Positions 48,901 to 60,310 are shown, counted from the first letter of the stretch. The stretch: DNA of 64,000 nt from Rhyzopertha dominica (GCA_025024175.1 QCXZ01000041.1:18409786-18473785), one strand, 5' to 3'. Numbers and translations: made by a program. Notes: generated by a model not told the origin, from the sequence alone.

Positions 48901-49070
48901 CTGAACGAATTGAACCTTAAAGGTCGGCAACCATACGTGCGTTTTTAATTAAAGATTTCAATTACTTTTAGAAAACCTGGTGTGAGCAAATTTCATGTTA
49001 CAAACTATGTTCAATGGAGAGGTTTCTCTAGAAACGGCCCTTCACATACGAATGAAGCCGAAATTTCTGG
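46000..49070. other. No assigned feature; hairpin at 48480-48521
   Basis: AT-rich. Near 48480 TGGGCGCCACACACCTAAAG and CTTTAGGTGGTGTG form a hairpin. Minus-strand TGTGGCGCCCA could be the edge of an LTR plus primer-binding site, but there is no second LTR or coding sequence to support it. A GC-rich patch lies near 48370-48440. Confidence 0.35.
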
Positions 49071-49075
49071 CCCCT

Positions 49076-49333
49076 GGTGACCACTTTCCACCAAGCGAAC
49101 AAAACAAAAACAAAACACGAACACTGTTTGTTTAGGCAAAACACAAAGAAAATAGTCTCTTGTTGGTGGTATGCGGTCCTAGTTCATACTTGGCTGGCGG
49201 AACATTATTTATTGAAAATGTTACTATTTTGGTCTGGAGGGAATTTGCAAACTGTTTGCGAACTGTATAATAAAAATACCACGTTTGTGTTTTGTTTTGT
49301 TTCATCTGCTTGGTAGAAATCTGGTAAAATGTT
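49076..49333. mobile_element. Foldback element, family E
   Basis: The left arm ACCACTTTCCACCAAGCGAACAAAACAAA... and the right arm read on the minus strand (ACCAGATTTCTACCAAGCAGATGAAAC...) are about 45-bp inverted repeats. They enclose about 160 bp. Inside, TGTTTG/CAAACA words continue the symmetry. Non-coding; a short MITE. Confidence 0.6.
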
Positions 49334-49339
49334 ACTAGC

Positions 49340-52300
49340 TAAATGGACAAATATGTTCGGGTGAATATTAAGGAAAATTATAGACGTCAGTTGGAAAATC
49401 TCCTGCAAGTTACTGAAACCGAAGGCTTTGTGACTTCAGTGCGACAAATAGCTTTGAACAATGTGGTTTATTGGAGCAGTGAAATAAAGAATAAAATGCA
49501 GACCAAGACATTACAGAAATCATGGAGTTAAAGAATTCCCGTCACTCTGGGCAAAAGCGATTAAGGTGATAAAAAAGATAAAAAGCATTGGAATAGATAG
49601 TGTGTAAAGGAACATGGAACATGGAATAAGCTAAAAATGTGCTTCCGGCGAGGAGGATGAGGTTGTTCAAGAATTGTGATTAAGAAATAGTCCTTACTCT
49701 TCCAACAAAGAGGTGAAGGAATATGTAAAATTAAATTGAAAGTGTCGGGAAAGTCTAGTTTTGTAAAAACGAACATTTAACATTTCGAACAATTTTGGGA
49801 CACCTAGGATTTGCCGTATGTCGCCTAGTGTCACAACTTTCTCTTCAAATAAAATTAAAAAAGGTGCACTGAGATAATGGTTTCAGGAAAATGCAACAAG
49901 TCCACGCAGCAAGGAGTATGCGGCACTACTCAGCATAATGAGGAAAACACTGCGTGGACGCCTTGGATTGTTTGGGAAGTGCGCGCTACAGCAACATTTT
50001 CTACATGAATATAGAAAAAGTCGCGTAAACTGATTAATACCCTGAGTTTTCAAATATTCTTCATTGTAATCCGAGTATTCCATTAATATTAATATTAAAT
50101 CCGATAACCGAGGTGGCACTGAATCATCTACATTTACGAGTATCTTGTTCTCAAGGTCGGCATTATAAAAAACAAATGTTGGCGGTGTGTAAAAAAAGTA
50201 CCACGAGAGTTTAGGAAAGTGGTTTAACGCCCTCTTCCTGAGTTACCCTACTTCTTCCACGCTACAAAACCGCTCGGTTACAGTTTGCCAGAACTAATGT
50301 TGGTTGGAATAAACAACACCGGAGCACAATTCTTATCAGATATAAGACGAGAATACAATTATTTAAGTGATCTATTATGTAAAAGATCTTGAAATAGTGT
50401 ATCAGAAAGCAAAACGTGTGCTTTTATTTCCGTTTCTGATCTGATCGAATTGAATCTATAAGAAATAATTCATGAACAGGCACGCATTGTACTAAATCAT
50501 TAATACGAAACCCCAAAAATGTTGAAGGTGGGTGGTTACATTGACCTCCATTGTGTTTCAACCTAAATCCTACTTTTCTTCGACATCTTCAAACGACATA
50601 TGCCTGCCACAAAACCTTAATTATAAAAGGTTTCTACAGTTTCAAAAGAGGCAATACTGTTCACTAGTATGTGTTAAACTTTGAACACTATTTTCAAATA
50701 TTGGTAGTAAAATCTGTTAACTGCAAAAACTACTTCCATCTGCAGATTCTAGGACTAAGATCGAAGTCGTTTTATATAAAAATATATGACTGCAGCAACC
50801 CATGTGCCCAGCAGCGAGCAAGTCAGTTATGCCATAACAACCCACGTCATTTTTCATTTATGCATAATATTTATGGTCTCCTAAGTAGTCAGTAAATGAA
50901 TTGAAATGAAATCTCAACTTACTTCAAATTACAAACAAAAAGTGGGACATATAATTTAAGAAATTCTAACTTGTATGATATAAAATAAAACAAGAGACAA
51001 AAAATAAACAACGACTAAAAGCATACATATGAGCATAACAATCCATTAGCACTCATAGTATGTATTGAATTATTCGATGGTAGCAGCCAATTTCAACGTG
51101 AAAGTACATACGAACGGTGTATACGTATAATACCGCAAAATAAACAGCAAAGCCTAATAAATAGTTGCATTGAACCGTAGCAATTCGATACATGCATGCA
51201 GATAAAATAGCTACGCATTTACAGCACATTCTAAATGCTAAATAATGAATTTGGGCTTCGACCTATGCAGACAATTCCAGAATGGACCAAACTCACCCTA
51301 GCTGTAAAAGTACCTATGGAACTGATTATTTTCAATATATACCATGCCTTAAACTTACGCAATGCAATTCTTGCATTCGAGATTACATTTCCAGCCTTTG
51401 CACACAAGCAAAACCTAGCAACTGCTGAAGCTCGTAAAGCTATCAATGAGTACTAAAACGAGAGTACGGCGTCTGAAGCTATAAATTTACTTTACGACTT
51501 TTTATGACGCCAGGCGTCAGGCTTCGAAGAGCCATCAAAAGTATTAACTCTTTCTGTGCCAACATAACGTCACGAATTGATCTGGCGTAGTCTTGCGATT
51601 CTTTATGCAAAAACTCGATTATTTCCTTAAATAATATTCCTAAATCGCGTTGAGTGCTGCAATCAATGATTTAATTTTGAAAGTTTTCTCTTTTTCATTA
51701 ATTATTAAACATCGTTTAGTTGAGCGCCATGGTTTTTATTGCAGTTGATTAATATATGATTTTCGGTCTTCATATTCATGCTAATATTCAACATTGCCAA
51801 AACATCCCAACTGATTCTCTTTATTACTTCTGCTCATAATCTATGTAACTATTGAAAGCAAATAGTAGGCATAAAACGAACGAATAGCAGTAATTTTGAA
51901 TCTATACCGATTATGCAAGTAGCAGGTATTTGAGGATNAAGGCAGAAGGTCTTCTTTGTGTAAGGTACGAGCACTGTGGCCATCAAAACTTGCACTGAAA
52001 GTTTCGCAGATATAGAGAAAATGGTTATCATAAAGCTTCGGAACTGGTTAGTCAGTTTTTATGAAGCATCAGAGACGTACCATCATGAAACGACCTAGGA
52101 AGTATGATTTGTTTTATTTCATAGCAAAACTCTTCTGGATTCGATACTTACAAAAATAGGTAAAGTTCATCACTACAGGATAACACTATTACGAAGTAGT
52201 GTTATACTCCCAGAAAATAAATTACCTTATCTCACGTATACAACCCTCCAAGATCGTTTCATTTTGAAAGTCCACGGCTGTAGATTGCATACAGAGTATT

Positions 52301-53930
52301 TCGTAAACCTGAGCGCAAACAGAATGTAAGTATTCTTGTAGTCATCTGAGCCGAAAAGTACTTGTGAGTACAGGTCCTAAAATAGAATGTTCAGTAAACT
52401 AAGAATCTAATAAAGCTATGTTTTATTCCCAGAAAAAAATGACTGGTTTTTAGTTTTTTCTAATTTGTTCGTGCGCCTTGAGAGTGGTAAAAAATTCAAT
52501 TAAATATCTACGCTGACGTTAAATAGAAATGAATACCTCAATACCTTTCCGCAAAAGTTTTAGACTGTTAACTACCAACCGATCATATACAAGGCAGTGT
52601 CTCCACTAGAACGATAAGCATCGGCTACTAAAATGTCTTTTCAAGCGAATGACGATGTTGCATCAAATGTTTTAAATTAAATAAACTTCGTGTGTAATCT
52701 AAATCGGTCTACTTCGTTTAGAAATAGTTAATCTATGGGAATGCGCACCTCAGTTTTAAGATAATGACTACACATAAAACAAAAAATTAATCAGGGACTG
52801 GATTTGATTCCGGTACGGCAGTAATTTTCTTTTAGTAAATTTATCCCTTTAAATGGTACGATAGCCGCATTCAACAAATTCTACCGAGGAAAAGGTTCGT
52901 AGTTAGCGGAACCTGTACGCGATGATTTAATATAGAAATTCCCGTGAGAGATTGATAAAACGTTTATTATTCAGCAAGAGAACCGTCCCTTTATTCAGCA
53001 AGAGAACCGTCCCTAGAGTTGAAACTGGTACCTACGTATCGATAGGGAACGGTTAGCGTCTAAACTTTAAGCCCTTTAAAATTGAGAATCTACAAAAATG
53101 ATTTTTACAAATCCGATCTCTACAGTCACAAACTAATATTGCATTGTGTTTTCAAATTCGAAAATCATCCAAGCCACAATGGATTTGTTCTAACGTTCGA
53201 AGAGTCATCTGTTGGTGGACTGGAAACGTACCTATTCGACAGTTTAATGTCCGCAGCTACTTGTTTTTACCCAATCTACCTCTGAAATGGTACAAATGCA
53301 AACTAGGGTACAATTAGTCGGATCACAAATTAATTATTGGGGTGCAAAAATGCTAATGGGCTCTTTTCTATCAGTCGAAGACTTGATCTATGTCGTAATA
53401 ATAGTCATTTTGATTTAAATTATTTAAAAACTTAAATAAAAATTATGTTTAAGCATTCAATGCTCGATGATAATGTTACAAATTAATTCATTAATATTTA
53501 TTCACTACAAACGGTTAAATTCTGTAATGCCTACAACAGTGAAACGCCCGGTTCTCGTACCAACTGTAAGAAATTAAAATGATAAAGTGGATTTTTTGTC
53601 CACAACAGAAGGCAGCCGTCATGTTCTTTCGTTCACTATTAAGCCAGAAATTAGCGAAATGAATTATGTGTAATAAATCATATGGTAGTTCTTAGATTAT
53701 TTTTGTTCCAAATTCTTAGAGTTTATCACGAAGTTTATCATATTTCTTCTGAATCTATATATATGACGGCATTATTCAATACATATGCACAACAGTCAGC
53801 AGGGTATTCATGGAAAAAAAAAAATTGTTACATTTTGCTCTCCATCCAGTACATTTCCGCCACAAGTGAACATTGATACGATGAGCACATGCACGCTAGT
53901 GCCTGCTTATTAGGCAACCAGACCAACGAC
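49340..53930. other. No assigned gene; small repeats and palindromes
   Basis: AT-rich. A perfect palindrome TGACGCCAGGCGTCA lies at 51505-51519. A 9-bp stem ATAACACTA/TAGTGTTAT lies at 52180-52205. Frames at 51235-51456 show no known motif. Confidence 0.4.
52967..53014. repeat. Perfect 24-bp tandem duplication
   Basis: TTATTCAGCAAGAGAACCGT plus CCCT occurs twice in direct succession without mismatch, which indicates a recent duplication or an assembly artefact. Confidence 0.9.
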
Positions 53931-53951
53931 TTTCGAGCGGTTGTCTAAGAT

Positions 53952-54042
53952 CATGTTCAGGTATGTTCGAGTATTATCGATCGGTCGAATGTTCTCGAAG
54001 ATGCCCGCAGACTATTTGGGAGCGTATCTGTCGGTATAAATA
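53952..54042 (+). promoter_or_regulatory. Heat-shock promoter (HSE array plus TATA box)
   Basis: GAATGTTCTCGAA (53987-53999) is a perfect three-unit heat-shock element (GAA-nn-TTC-nn-GAA). Further TTC/GAA units lie just upstream (GTTCAGGTATGTTCGAG). TATAAATA follows at 54035-54042, about 35 bp after the HSE, the arrangement of insect hsp70-type promoters. It would be bound by heat-shock factor under stress. The match of HSE, spacing and TATA is seen directly; activity is inference. Confidence 0.65.
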
Positions 54043-54065
54043 ACAACTCGAATGCGCGAAAGAGA

Positions 54066-54158
54066 ATTCTTATTTGAAAAGCAGTGAAGCAAAAAACGAA
54101 CAAAAGCGAACTAGCTGTATTTGGGTTTAGTGAATTTCGGCACTGGTGTTTAAATAAA
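54066..54158 (+). ncRNA. Predicted leader exon behind the heat-shock promoter
   Basis: The start is placed about 30 bp after the TATA box. The sequence (GAAAAGCAGTGAAGC, AAAAAACGAACAAAAGCGAA) is A-rich, like hsp70 and hsp83 leaders. It has no ATG and ends at AAAGTAAGTCG, a canonical splice donor with GT at 54159-54160. No heat-shock protein frame follows within the remaining 10 kb. The only small frame nearby, ATG at 54283, runs about 20 codons. It may be the first exon of a gene with a very long intron, a promoter left by an incomplete hsp copy, or a heat-induced non-coding RNA like Drosophila hsr-omega. Confidence 0.4.
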
Positions 54159-54489
54159 GTAAGTCGAGTTAGAAATCCGCATTATTCGAACCCATACACT
54201 TAACAGTACGATTATTTAAAATTTATTTAAAAATAAAGTATCGTATGTATTCGTGAATCTACCGTTTTACAGAAACACATAAGATGTCGCTTTATATCCA
54301 ACAGATACTGTACACGTTGTTAAAGTTACGCTACAGAATTTAACAAGATGAAGTACGGCATTATACTTTAAAGTTGTAAACTCTCCACTTGCAAACTTAT
54401 CTTGCAGTCAGCTACTATGCAAGGTTGCAACTATGTATCAAAATCCTGCATGTATTTGAATACGATGCGAGAAGATAAAATAGAGATCA

Positions 54490-54930
54490 GAAGCTATTGA
54501 CGAGTTTTAACTGCAGCAGGAAGTTTTCAACATCCTCCGCAGAAGTCCACCTCGGCAAGCATTCAATTTAACACTTCAAAGGGTGAATAACTCCGTCTTT
54601 CCTGGGAGCTACAAATGACGAACAAATTATCGAACAGTCCCTAGAAATAAATCAACAGGCAGCATTCGTTCCTTACGTGCCTCGAATATCAACCGTATTC
54701 GGCATATCGAACGGGGTCGAAGTTCCAAGGTGGAAAAGTAAGCGCACCGAGACCGATTAGTAACGTATAAGGGCCATTATCACGGTTCATGGATGCTAGA
54801 AGGACGGGGGATATTTACTGCTTTCCCCGTTCACGGGCCAAGTGAGACGGCTAAAGAAACTACCGACGTTGCCGATGGCTATCGCAACACCGTTTTAGAA
54901 GCTTAGTCTTCTCGGTTAGCGATTCAAACA
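54490..54930. other. GC-richer segment downstream of heat-shock promoter
   Basis: Balanced composition with CGGGGTCGAAGTTCC, GCACCGAGACCGATTAG and CCCGTTCACGGGCC words and no long open frame. It may be a non-coding exon or regulatory DNA. It differs clearly from the AT-rich flanks. Confidence 0.25.
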
Positions 54931-55570
54931 CGAACACTGGAAGTCAGCAATTTATAATTTAGATGGTTTTTACCGTCCACCAAAAGAGCAGATGATAAGT
55001 TCTAAGGAATGTATTTTGTGGACATTTTTTTTTAAATCAACACTAACTGCCGTAAAATTGTTACCGAAATTTATGAGGGACGCCTTCATTCCTCAAAAGG
55101 GTTGTAGCAAAAGCGAAAGAATCCGCCTGCAGTTCATTCTGGTAAAAAGACTTGGAACAAGCATTAATTTTATTACTATAGGATCACTCATTTCCATAAA
55201 GGTCTCTCGATAAGATTACAACGTTGATGCGATTATTGCCGCTATACCCTGCCAATAGGATCGCATTTAGAATTAGTAGGTGTTCGGTGCACTAAAACAG
55301 ATTTTTGTTTTGACACTTTGGAATATTAAAAAAATAATCTTCTAATTGGTGATCGCAAATATGTCAACTATCGAATCGTTCAATTGACACAATTGGAAGA
55401 AAACTAAATATTTCAGCATTACTAAAAGCGTGGATTCTGCAGACCTTCTATGGCATATTTTTAATATTTTGGGTGTATATGACAAAAAGTAATCTGATCG
55501 TTAAATTTTGAGAAAAAAGTCGGAGTAGATAATCTACGTATATCAAATACAGTGACCCTGAAGATTCGTT

Positions 55571-55765
55571 TCATAAATCTGAGAAGATTCCACCTTGCAA
55601 AATGTATATATGTATTTTTGTTTGAAGGCTTCCGTGGTTGTTGTCGATGACATGTTGTTTTCCGGGCTGGTTCCCACGTTGGTTATTAGACCTTGACGTT
55701 TCGACACTCATGTCGGTGTCTTCCTCAGAAGTAGCTCTGCACTTGGCACGATTATCAAGTATTTT
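55571..55765 (-). repeat. Retroelement 3'-end fragment (GTCGAAACGT box)
   Basis: The minus strand reads GAGGAAGACACCGACATGAG and then TGTCGAAACGTCAAGG. The frame EEDTDMSVETSRSNNQRGNQ runs on without interruption. I associate this box and frame with the 3' region of certain retroelements (Penelope-like or RTE-like), from memory and without confirmation. It abuts the foldback starting at 55769. Confidence 0.3.
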
Positions 55766-55768
55766 ATA

Positions 55769-56470
55769 CAGGGTGTCGCGCATTATCTGGGCAACCACCC
55801 GGAATCTGAAATCTGGTGTAAAAATAACACTATTTTGCAGTATAACTTTTATAGAAATAACGCCTGCCTACCGAGATTCACTGTTAAACATGGTGAAAGA
55901 GAATTGTTTTTCAAACATATCTCTTAGACTGACTGATATAATTTCATCAAATGGTAATTATTATTTGAAGTGGAAGCCGTTAAAACAATACAAACATTTT
56001 TTTAAATGTTGTGGGGGAGAGGTCAGGAGGGGCCTAATCCCCCAAATGTTATTTATCACGGCCAATTTGATTTAAAAAATGATTTACTTAAGCAGTAAAT
56101 TCTGAATCCTAACATTCAACTGCAATTTCCTCGGAAAGGGTCAATTTTAGCTCTATGAACAAAGAGTATCTTTTTTGTTTACAAGGCCCAAAGATTTAAA
56201 TAAACGTACTTTTGCAAACTATACTTAACCATTTAAAGTTACGGGTTAAAATGTGGGTGGTTGGTCCCCTTCCGCCCCCCCACCCCTTCCAAAACATTTA
56301 TTAAAAAGTATGCGCATCATTTTAATGGCTTCCACTTCAATTAATAATAGCCAAAATTTTACGAAATTATATCAACCGCCATGTGAATATCTCATTAGAA
56401 TAGTGTTATTTTTCACTATTTGTCAGTTTTCAGACTCAGAGAGGTTGCCCACATAATACAGGACACCCTG
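55769..56470. mobile_element. Foldback element, family F (702 bp)
   Basis: CAGGGTGTCGCGCATTATCT at the left matches CAGGGTGTCCTGTATTATGT read inward from the right on the minus strand. Pairing continues (GGGCAACC.C, TCTGAAA.CTG, AATAACACTAT) and resumes near the middle with G-rich GTGGGGGAGAGG against the C-rich stretch near 56270. The left flank is TA; the right flank is AA. No protein is encoded: the 145- and 67-codon frames are by-products of the palindrome. The termini resemble the foldback at 27.2 kb, but the interior is unrelated. Confidence 0.75.
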
Positions 56471-56559
56471 AATATTTAAAATCCTAAGTTCTAGACTTGA
56501 AAGAGGAGTGTAAAAACTAAAAGACTAAAAATTCCCTTTTTCACAATTATCTCGATTCC

Positions 56560-56720
56560 AGTGAGATACTCATCTATGGTCATTATAAAATATACAGAGT
56601 ATTAAATTTGCTACATATCAAACTCATAGTTTCTGAGCTACAGCACATAGTGAGCCAAAGTTTTCTAAATTTTTCGGAATATTTAATTTTTAGATGAGTT
56701 ACAAATAAGTCATTTTAACC
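56560..56720. repeat. Possible half of another TA-flanked MITE
   Basis: ATATACAGAGTATTAAATTTGC followed by TTTCTGAGCTACAGCACATAG looks like one arm of a MITE. The partner arm was not found. Confidence 0.2.
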
Positions 56721-57694
56721 TTCACGTTTACTCCTTTCCTCAACGCTAGAGATCAAGTAAGGAGCGGGACTTTAAAATGATGGTATCCCTGGTAGCCATA
56801 ATCCACGAATTAATTATGCGGTGTAAGACAATTAATGTGTTTTGAGATAGTTTTGAGTTATTCATATGTATTCACATATTTTGTGGACAGTAACTGTATT
56901 CTCCATCGAGTCATTTAGAGTAAAACCCAATCATATCCATCAATCTGTCCCAATTATGTACAATATATACAAAACCATTACTTTGTAACCGCCATAATCG
57001 TTTTCGATGGTTATCCTGGTGATACATGAGTACAGAGATAGCTCTTCGATCAACAAAAAAGTGTATATAAGTAAATTCCTAGGTAAATTCTGACGCAACG
57101 GTGGAATGTGACTTAAGGTAAATGTAATGAAAAAACATCATTGCAAACATAAAAGTCGTCATAGTTGCTGAGGTATTAATAATCGAAATAGTAACGTAAA
57201 CGTAACTTACAGTTTCGGATTTTGTGGCATAGTAGTTGACAACATTCTATTTTGCACGCATTTAGCGGTTACACTACATTTTGCCTTTTCAATAAAGGCA
57301 AAATTAGACTTTCAGCCTGCTTNAGCAGAATAAGAGCATGAGTGGACTAATTCAAAGATTTAAAAAATCAAAAATTGCTGATAGTGAACATATCGTATGC
57401 CAAAAAAGAACTTTTAATCGCAGCTCACCGTTTAAGTTTAAGTACTTCAATGATAAGCGCCATCTATATTTTGTTAAATAGGCTTATAAAACTTAATTTG
57501 CTTTGGCCACATTACCACTTAAATACAAGCGATGCTGCAGGATTACATTCTTTGCTCAAGTTCAATTATGCTATAACAAATGTAAAAAAAACATAGCTGA
57601 CTAGGACTAGAGGATGAATAATTTTGATGAAGATCTGTACGAGAAATATTATTATTCAATTATATTAAAATCAGTTTCACGTAAGTACTAAAAT

Positions 57695-57830
57695 GCATGT
57701 GAAAGCAACATGTAGTTGCAGAAAGGCATGTTTAAAATGTGTACAGCTTGCACAGGAACTTCCTGCAACAACATTTTGGAAGTGACTTCCGACCCAGAAG
57801 ATGAACCATCTAAAATCAGTCAATGGCAGT
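57695..57830 (+). pseudogene. CXC-type cysteine-rich tail, copy 3 (frameshifted)
   Basis: One frame reads KATCSCRKACLKC, and the next frame continues CTACTGTSCNNILEVTSDPEDE. Joined conceptually they follow the C.C.K...C...C..C.G..C.N spacing and acidic tail of the remnants at 4.4 and 5.0 kb. The frameshift lies within the cysteine cluster. Only this tail survives. Confidence 0.45.
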
Positions 57831-57959
57831 AGTGATAATCCTAAAGAGAAAGAGAAAATTGACAGGGAAAAATTTTATTCAAAACTTAAATTTTTTGGAA
57901 ATTTAACGAAAACGTTTGTGCTGACCCTTATACAGACAGTAGCAAGCTGTGAAACCAAC

Positions 57960-58150
57960 GGTATTCCATTAGGTAAATGGTAGAATGTCCGTTTCATAAA
58001 CGTTACAGCTATGATTCGAAGCCGGGTAGAACTTCTCAACTTTTTGCAGCTTGCTATTCTAAGGAAATGCTACAACCGATCTACGGGTTGCCTATCCATC
58101 AGCCTATGTAGTTGAATGCTGCGCAACAACCGCTCGTAAGAATGGTAATA
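57960..58150 (+). mobile_element. tRNA-derived SINE, copy 1
   Basis: ATTAGGTAAATGGTAGAATG matches a Pol III A box (TAGGTAAATGG). TGATTCGAAGCC about 35 bp later approximates a B box, with an anticodon-arm-like CGTTTCATAAACG between them. Beyond the head, TTCTCA...CTTGCTATT...CTACA is shared with the copy at 58.6 kb. The head has decayed too far to be a tRNA gene. Confidence 0.4.
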
Positions 58151-58594
58151 ACGCGCAAGAGACGATGTAGTTATACTACGAGTATGTAACTGCGAAAGTG
58201 ATGTCTTTGCAGATTTCGTTTTCTTTTCTAGTTTCACGATGGTTTAAGTTAAAAGACACCGCATTTGTTCAAAAAAATGTACTTATGACTATGGTCGCCC
58301 GTGGCTAGCGATTTATCAGTCATTAAAAAAGACATTTTTGCGACGCAATTTATAAGTGCTATAAGGTCGAGATAGGTCACTGCACCAGATTATTGTCCAG
58401 GTATACCCTAGAAAGGGTCAAGTGCGGTCAGTGACTCCGAATTGAGTCCGAATTTTGGGATTTTTTTTTAATTATACTGCAGACATATTGTTTTCATATG
58501 TTGTTGAGATGCTGCAGTNTCATTTAAGACATTTCTTTAAAAATCACGTTGTATAGACAATAGTAAACTCTTAATTTGCTAAACCAACAGAATT

Positions 58595-58870
58595 CCTTTA
58601 ACTCAGTGGTAGTCTCTACTTCGTAAGCAGCAGAGCTTATGGTAAGAATAAGGCTGCAATTTCTCATTCCGGCTTGCTATTTTTCTAAACCGCTGCACAC
58701 TCATTTTCTCCGCGTTGTATCTGCGAAGCTATTAATCCAAGGAAACAAAAAGTATGACATGTTAAATGTAAAGAACTGCGCACTCTTAACAATGAACAAT
58801 AAAATACTTCTTAGTTGGATCAGACTTATGTTACTATCGTTTCATCACTTTAGTTTAAGCATACACTAAC
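58595..58870 (+). mobile_element. tRNA-derived SINE, copy 2
   Basis: TTTAACTCAGTGGTAGTCTC is a good A box region. TACTTCGTAAGCAG follows as an anticodon-arm-like hairpin. The B box is degraded. The body TTCTCATTCCGGCTTGCTATT parallels copy 1, 600 bp upstream, in the same orientation. The 3' border is uncertain. Confidence 0.4.
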
Positions 58871-58879
58871 TAGCGCAAT

Positions 58880-59915
58880 AAGATCCACTGATTCAGCTCG
58901 CGTTCCTTGGTGAAACATTTTATGCAAAAGCACTTGGTTGTTTCACAGTATTTAATAATTGCTTAACTAATAAAACAGTGTTATATATTCTTTAGAATAT
59001 AGAAGATTAAGAAAAAGGCATTATTATCCTCGCATCTATAATTATTATATTATTCGAAAGTAGGGTCCACTTACTATTAATTATTAAATACTGTGAAACA
59101 ATGAAGCGCTTTTATTTTATTTATCTAGCACAGGTATCGCTGGTCTGGATCACGACTATAAAGATCGTATCAGTATTCTTAACTAAAATTTATTATTTTA
59201 TTTGGCTGCCTCAGAGACAAAACAGCATGCATAACATTACGATTCAGCACTGACACCTGCAAATAATTTATAAATATAGATATCTTGACATCTAAAGATA
59301 CTCTAAATAGATGGTTTAATTCTATTCATATTTTAAATTAAAATTAAATTACTTTATTTTCTGTTAATAAATCGCTCAAAATAAAACTCTACGTATCTGT
59401 CATGGACGATAGTTAGACATCGCTTTTAGCATTTATTTAATAGCCAATTTCTACCAGTAGAAAAAGATAAATTACACGATTTGCGTGTGTTGCCTATTAC
59501 TATGTTATGTGCCATTAGTGCCAGAACCTTAAGACAAAACAAGACTGAAGAGGTGTTTAACTATTACCAAAGTTCATCAAGATTCGTCCGTTAACAGTCG
59601 TTGACCTCAAAAAAANTCCCATGGGTACTTNAAAATCAAAATTTTGTCATTTGATTAATAGTTTAATTGCTATANTTCAATTACATCTTCTTATGTTTTA
59701 CTAAGAACACATTAGCGTATTAATCCGACTAAAAAAGACAGCGATACATGTCAATACTTACTAGATATACTGCAAAGCAAGCTCGATTTTTTTTCATGAA
59801 GTCAAATTAAGCTATTTATAATTATATTTAAATCCTCATCGGTGCACTTCGTCCATATCTATGAATATATTAATTGATCAATTCCCTAGCAGCCCATAAC
59901 ATTGCAAATAAATGT
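58880..59915. other. AT-rich DNA, no feature seen
   Basis: No open frame or repeat recognised. Three ambiguous bases cluster near 59616-59675. Confidence 0.45.
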
Positions 59916-59919
59916 GACA

Positions 59920-60310
59920 ACCATGTCCCGGATGGAATGGCCACATAAAACGGTTTAGGGGAAACGGCAGCCACGAGGTGACCGGGTCAACGTCAGCGGC
60001 GATTGATTGAAAGAAGTTTCCTTCTCCCTTTGCCGATCGGCGAAGCGCTAAAACAAGGTATCTTCATTTCTCTAGCTTAAAGGAATCCCTTATATGAGTT
60101 CCGAGGCCGTTTTCTTTCCAAACCAGGATCCGAATGCGGTCCTCGTGATGTCCACGTATAAATCACCGGAGGTTCGTCTATTATATTGATTGCCGTGTTC
60201 CTTGCTAAAGCAGATAAGCATTAAAGACCGGAAGGGCGGGCGGAATGGGAGCCGATATTTCTGGCTCTTGCAGGAGTTTGGAAACGAACAAAGGGAGCTC
60301 TGAATTGGTT
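59920..60310. other. GC-richer unique segment, possible regulatory DNA
   Basis: Contains GAGGTGACCGGGTCAACGTC, GCCGATCGGCGAAGCGC and GACCGGAAGGGCGGGCGG (GC-box/ETS-like words) in AT-rich surroundings. A 109-codon minus frame overlaps but shows no family motif. Regulatory role is inferred from composition only. Confidence 0.25.

Noticed and set aside
55638..56075. 145-codon plus-strand frame
   Set aside because: It spans a retroelement fragment and one arm of a foldback element, so it is not a single gene.
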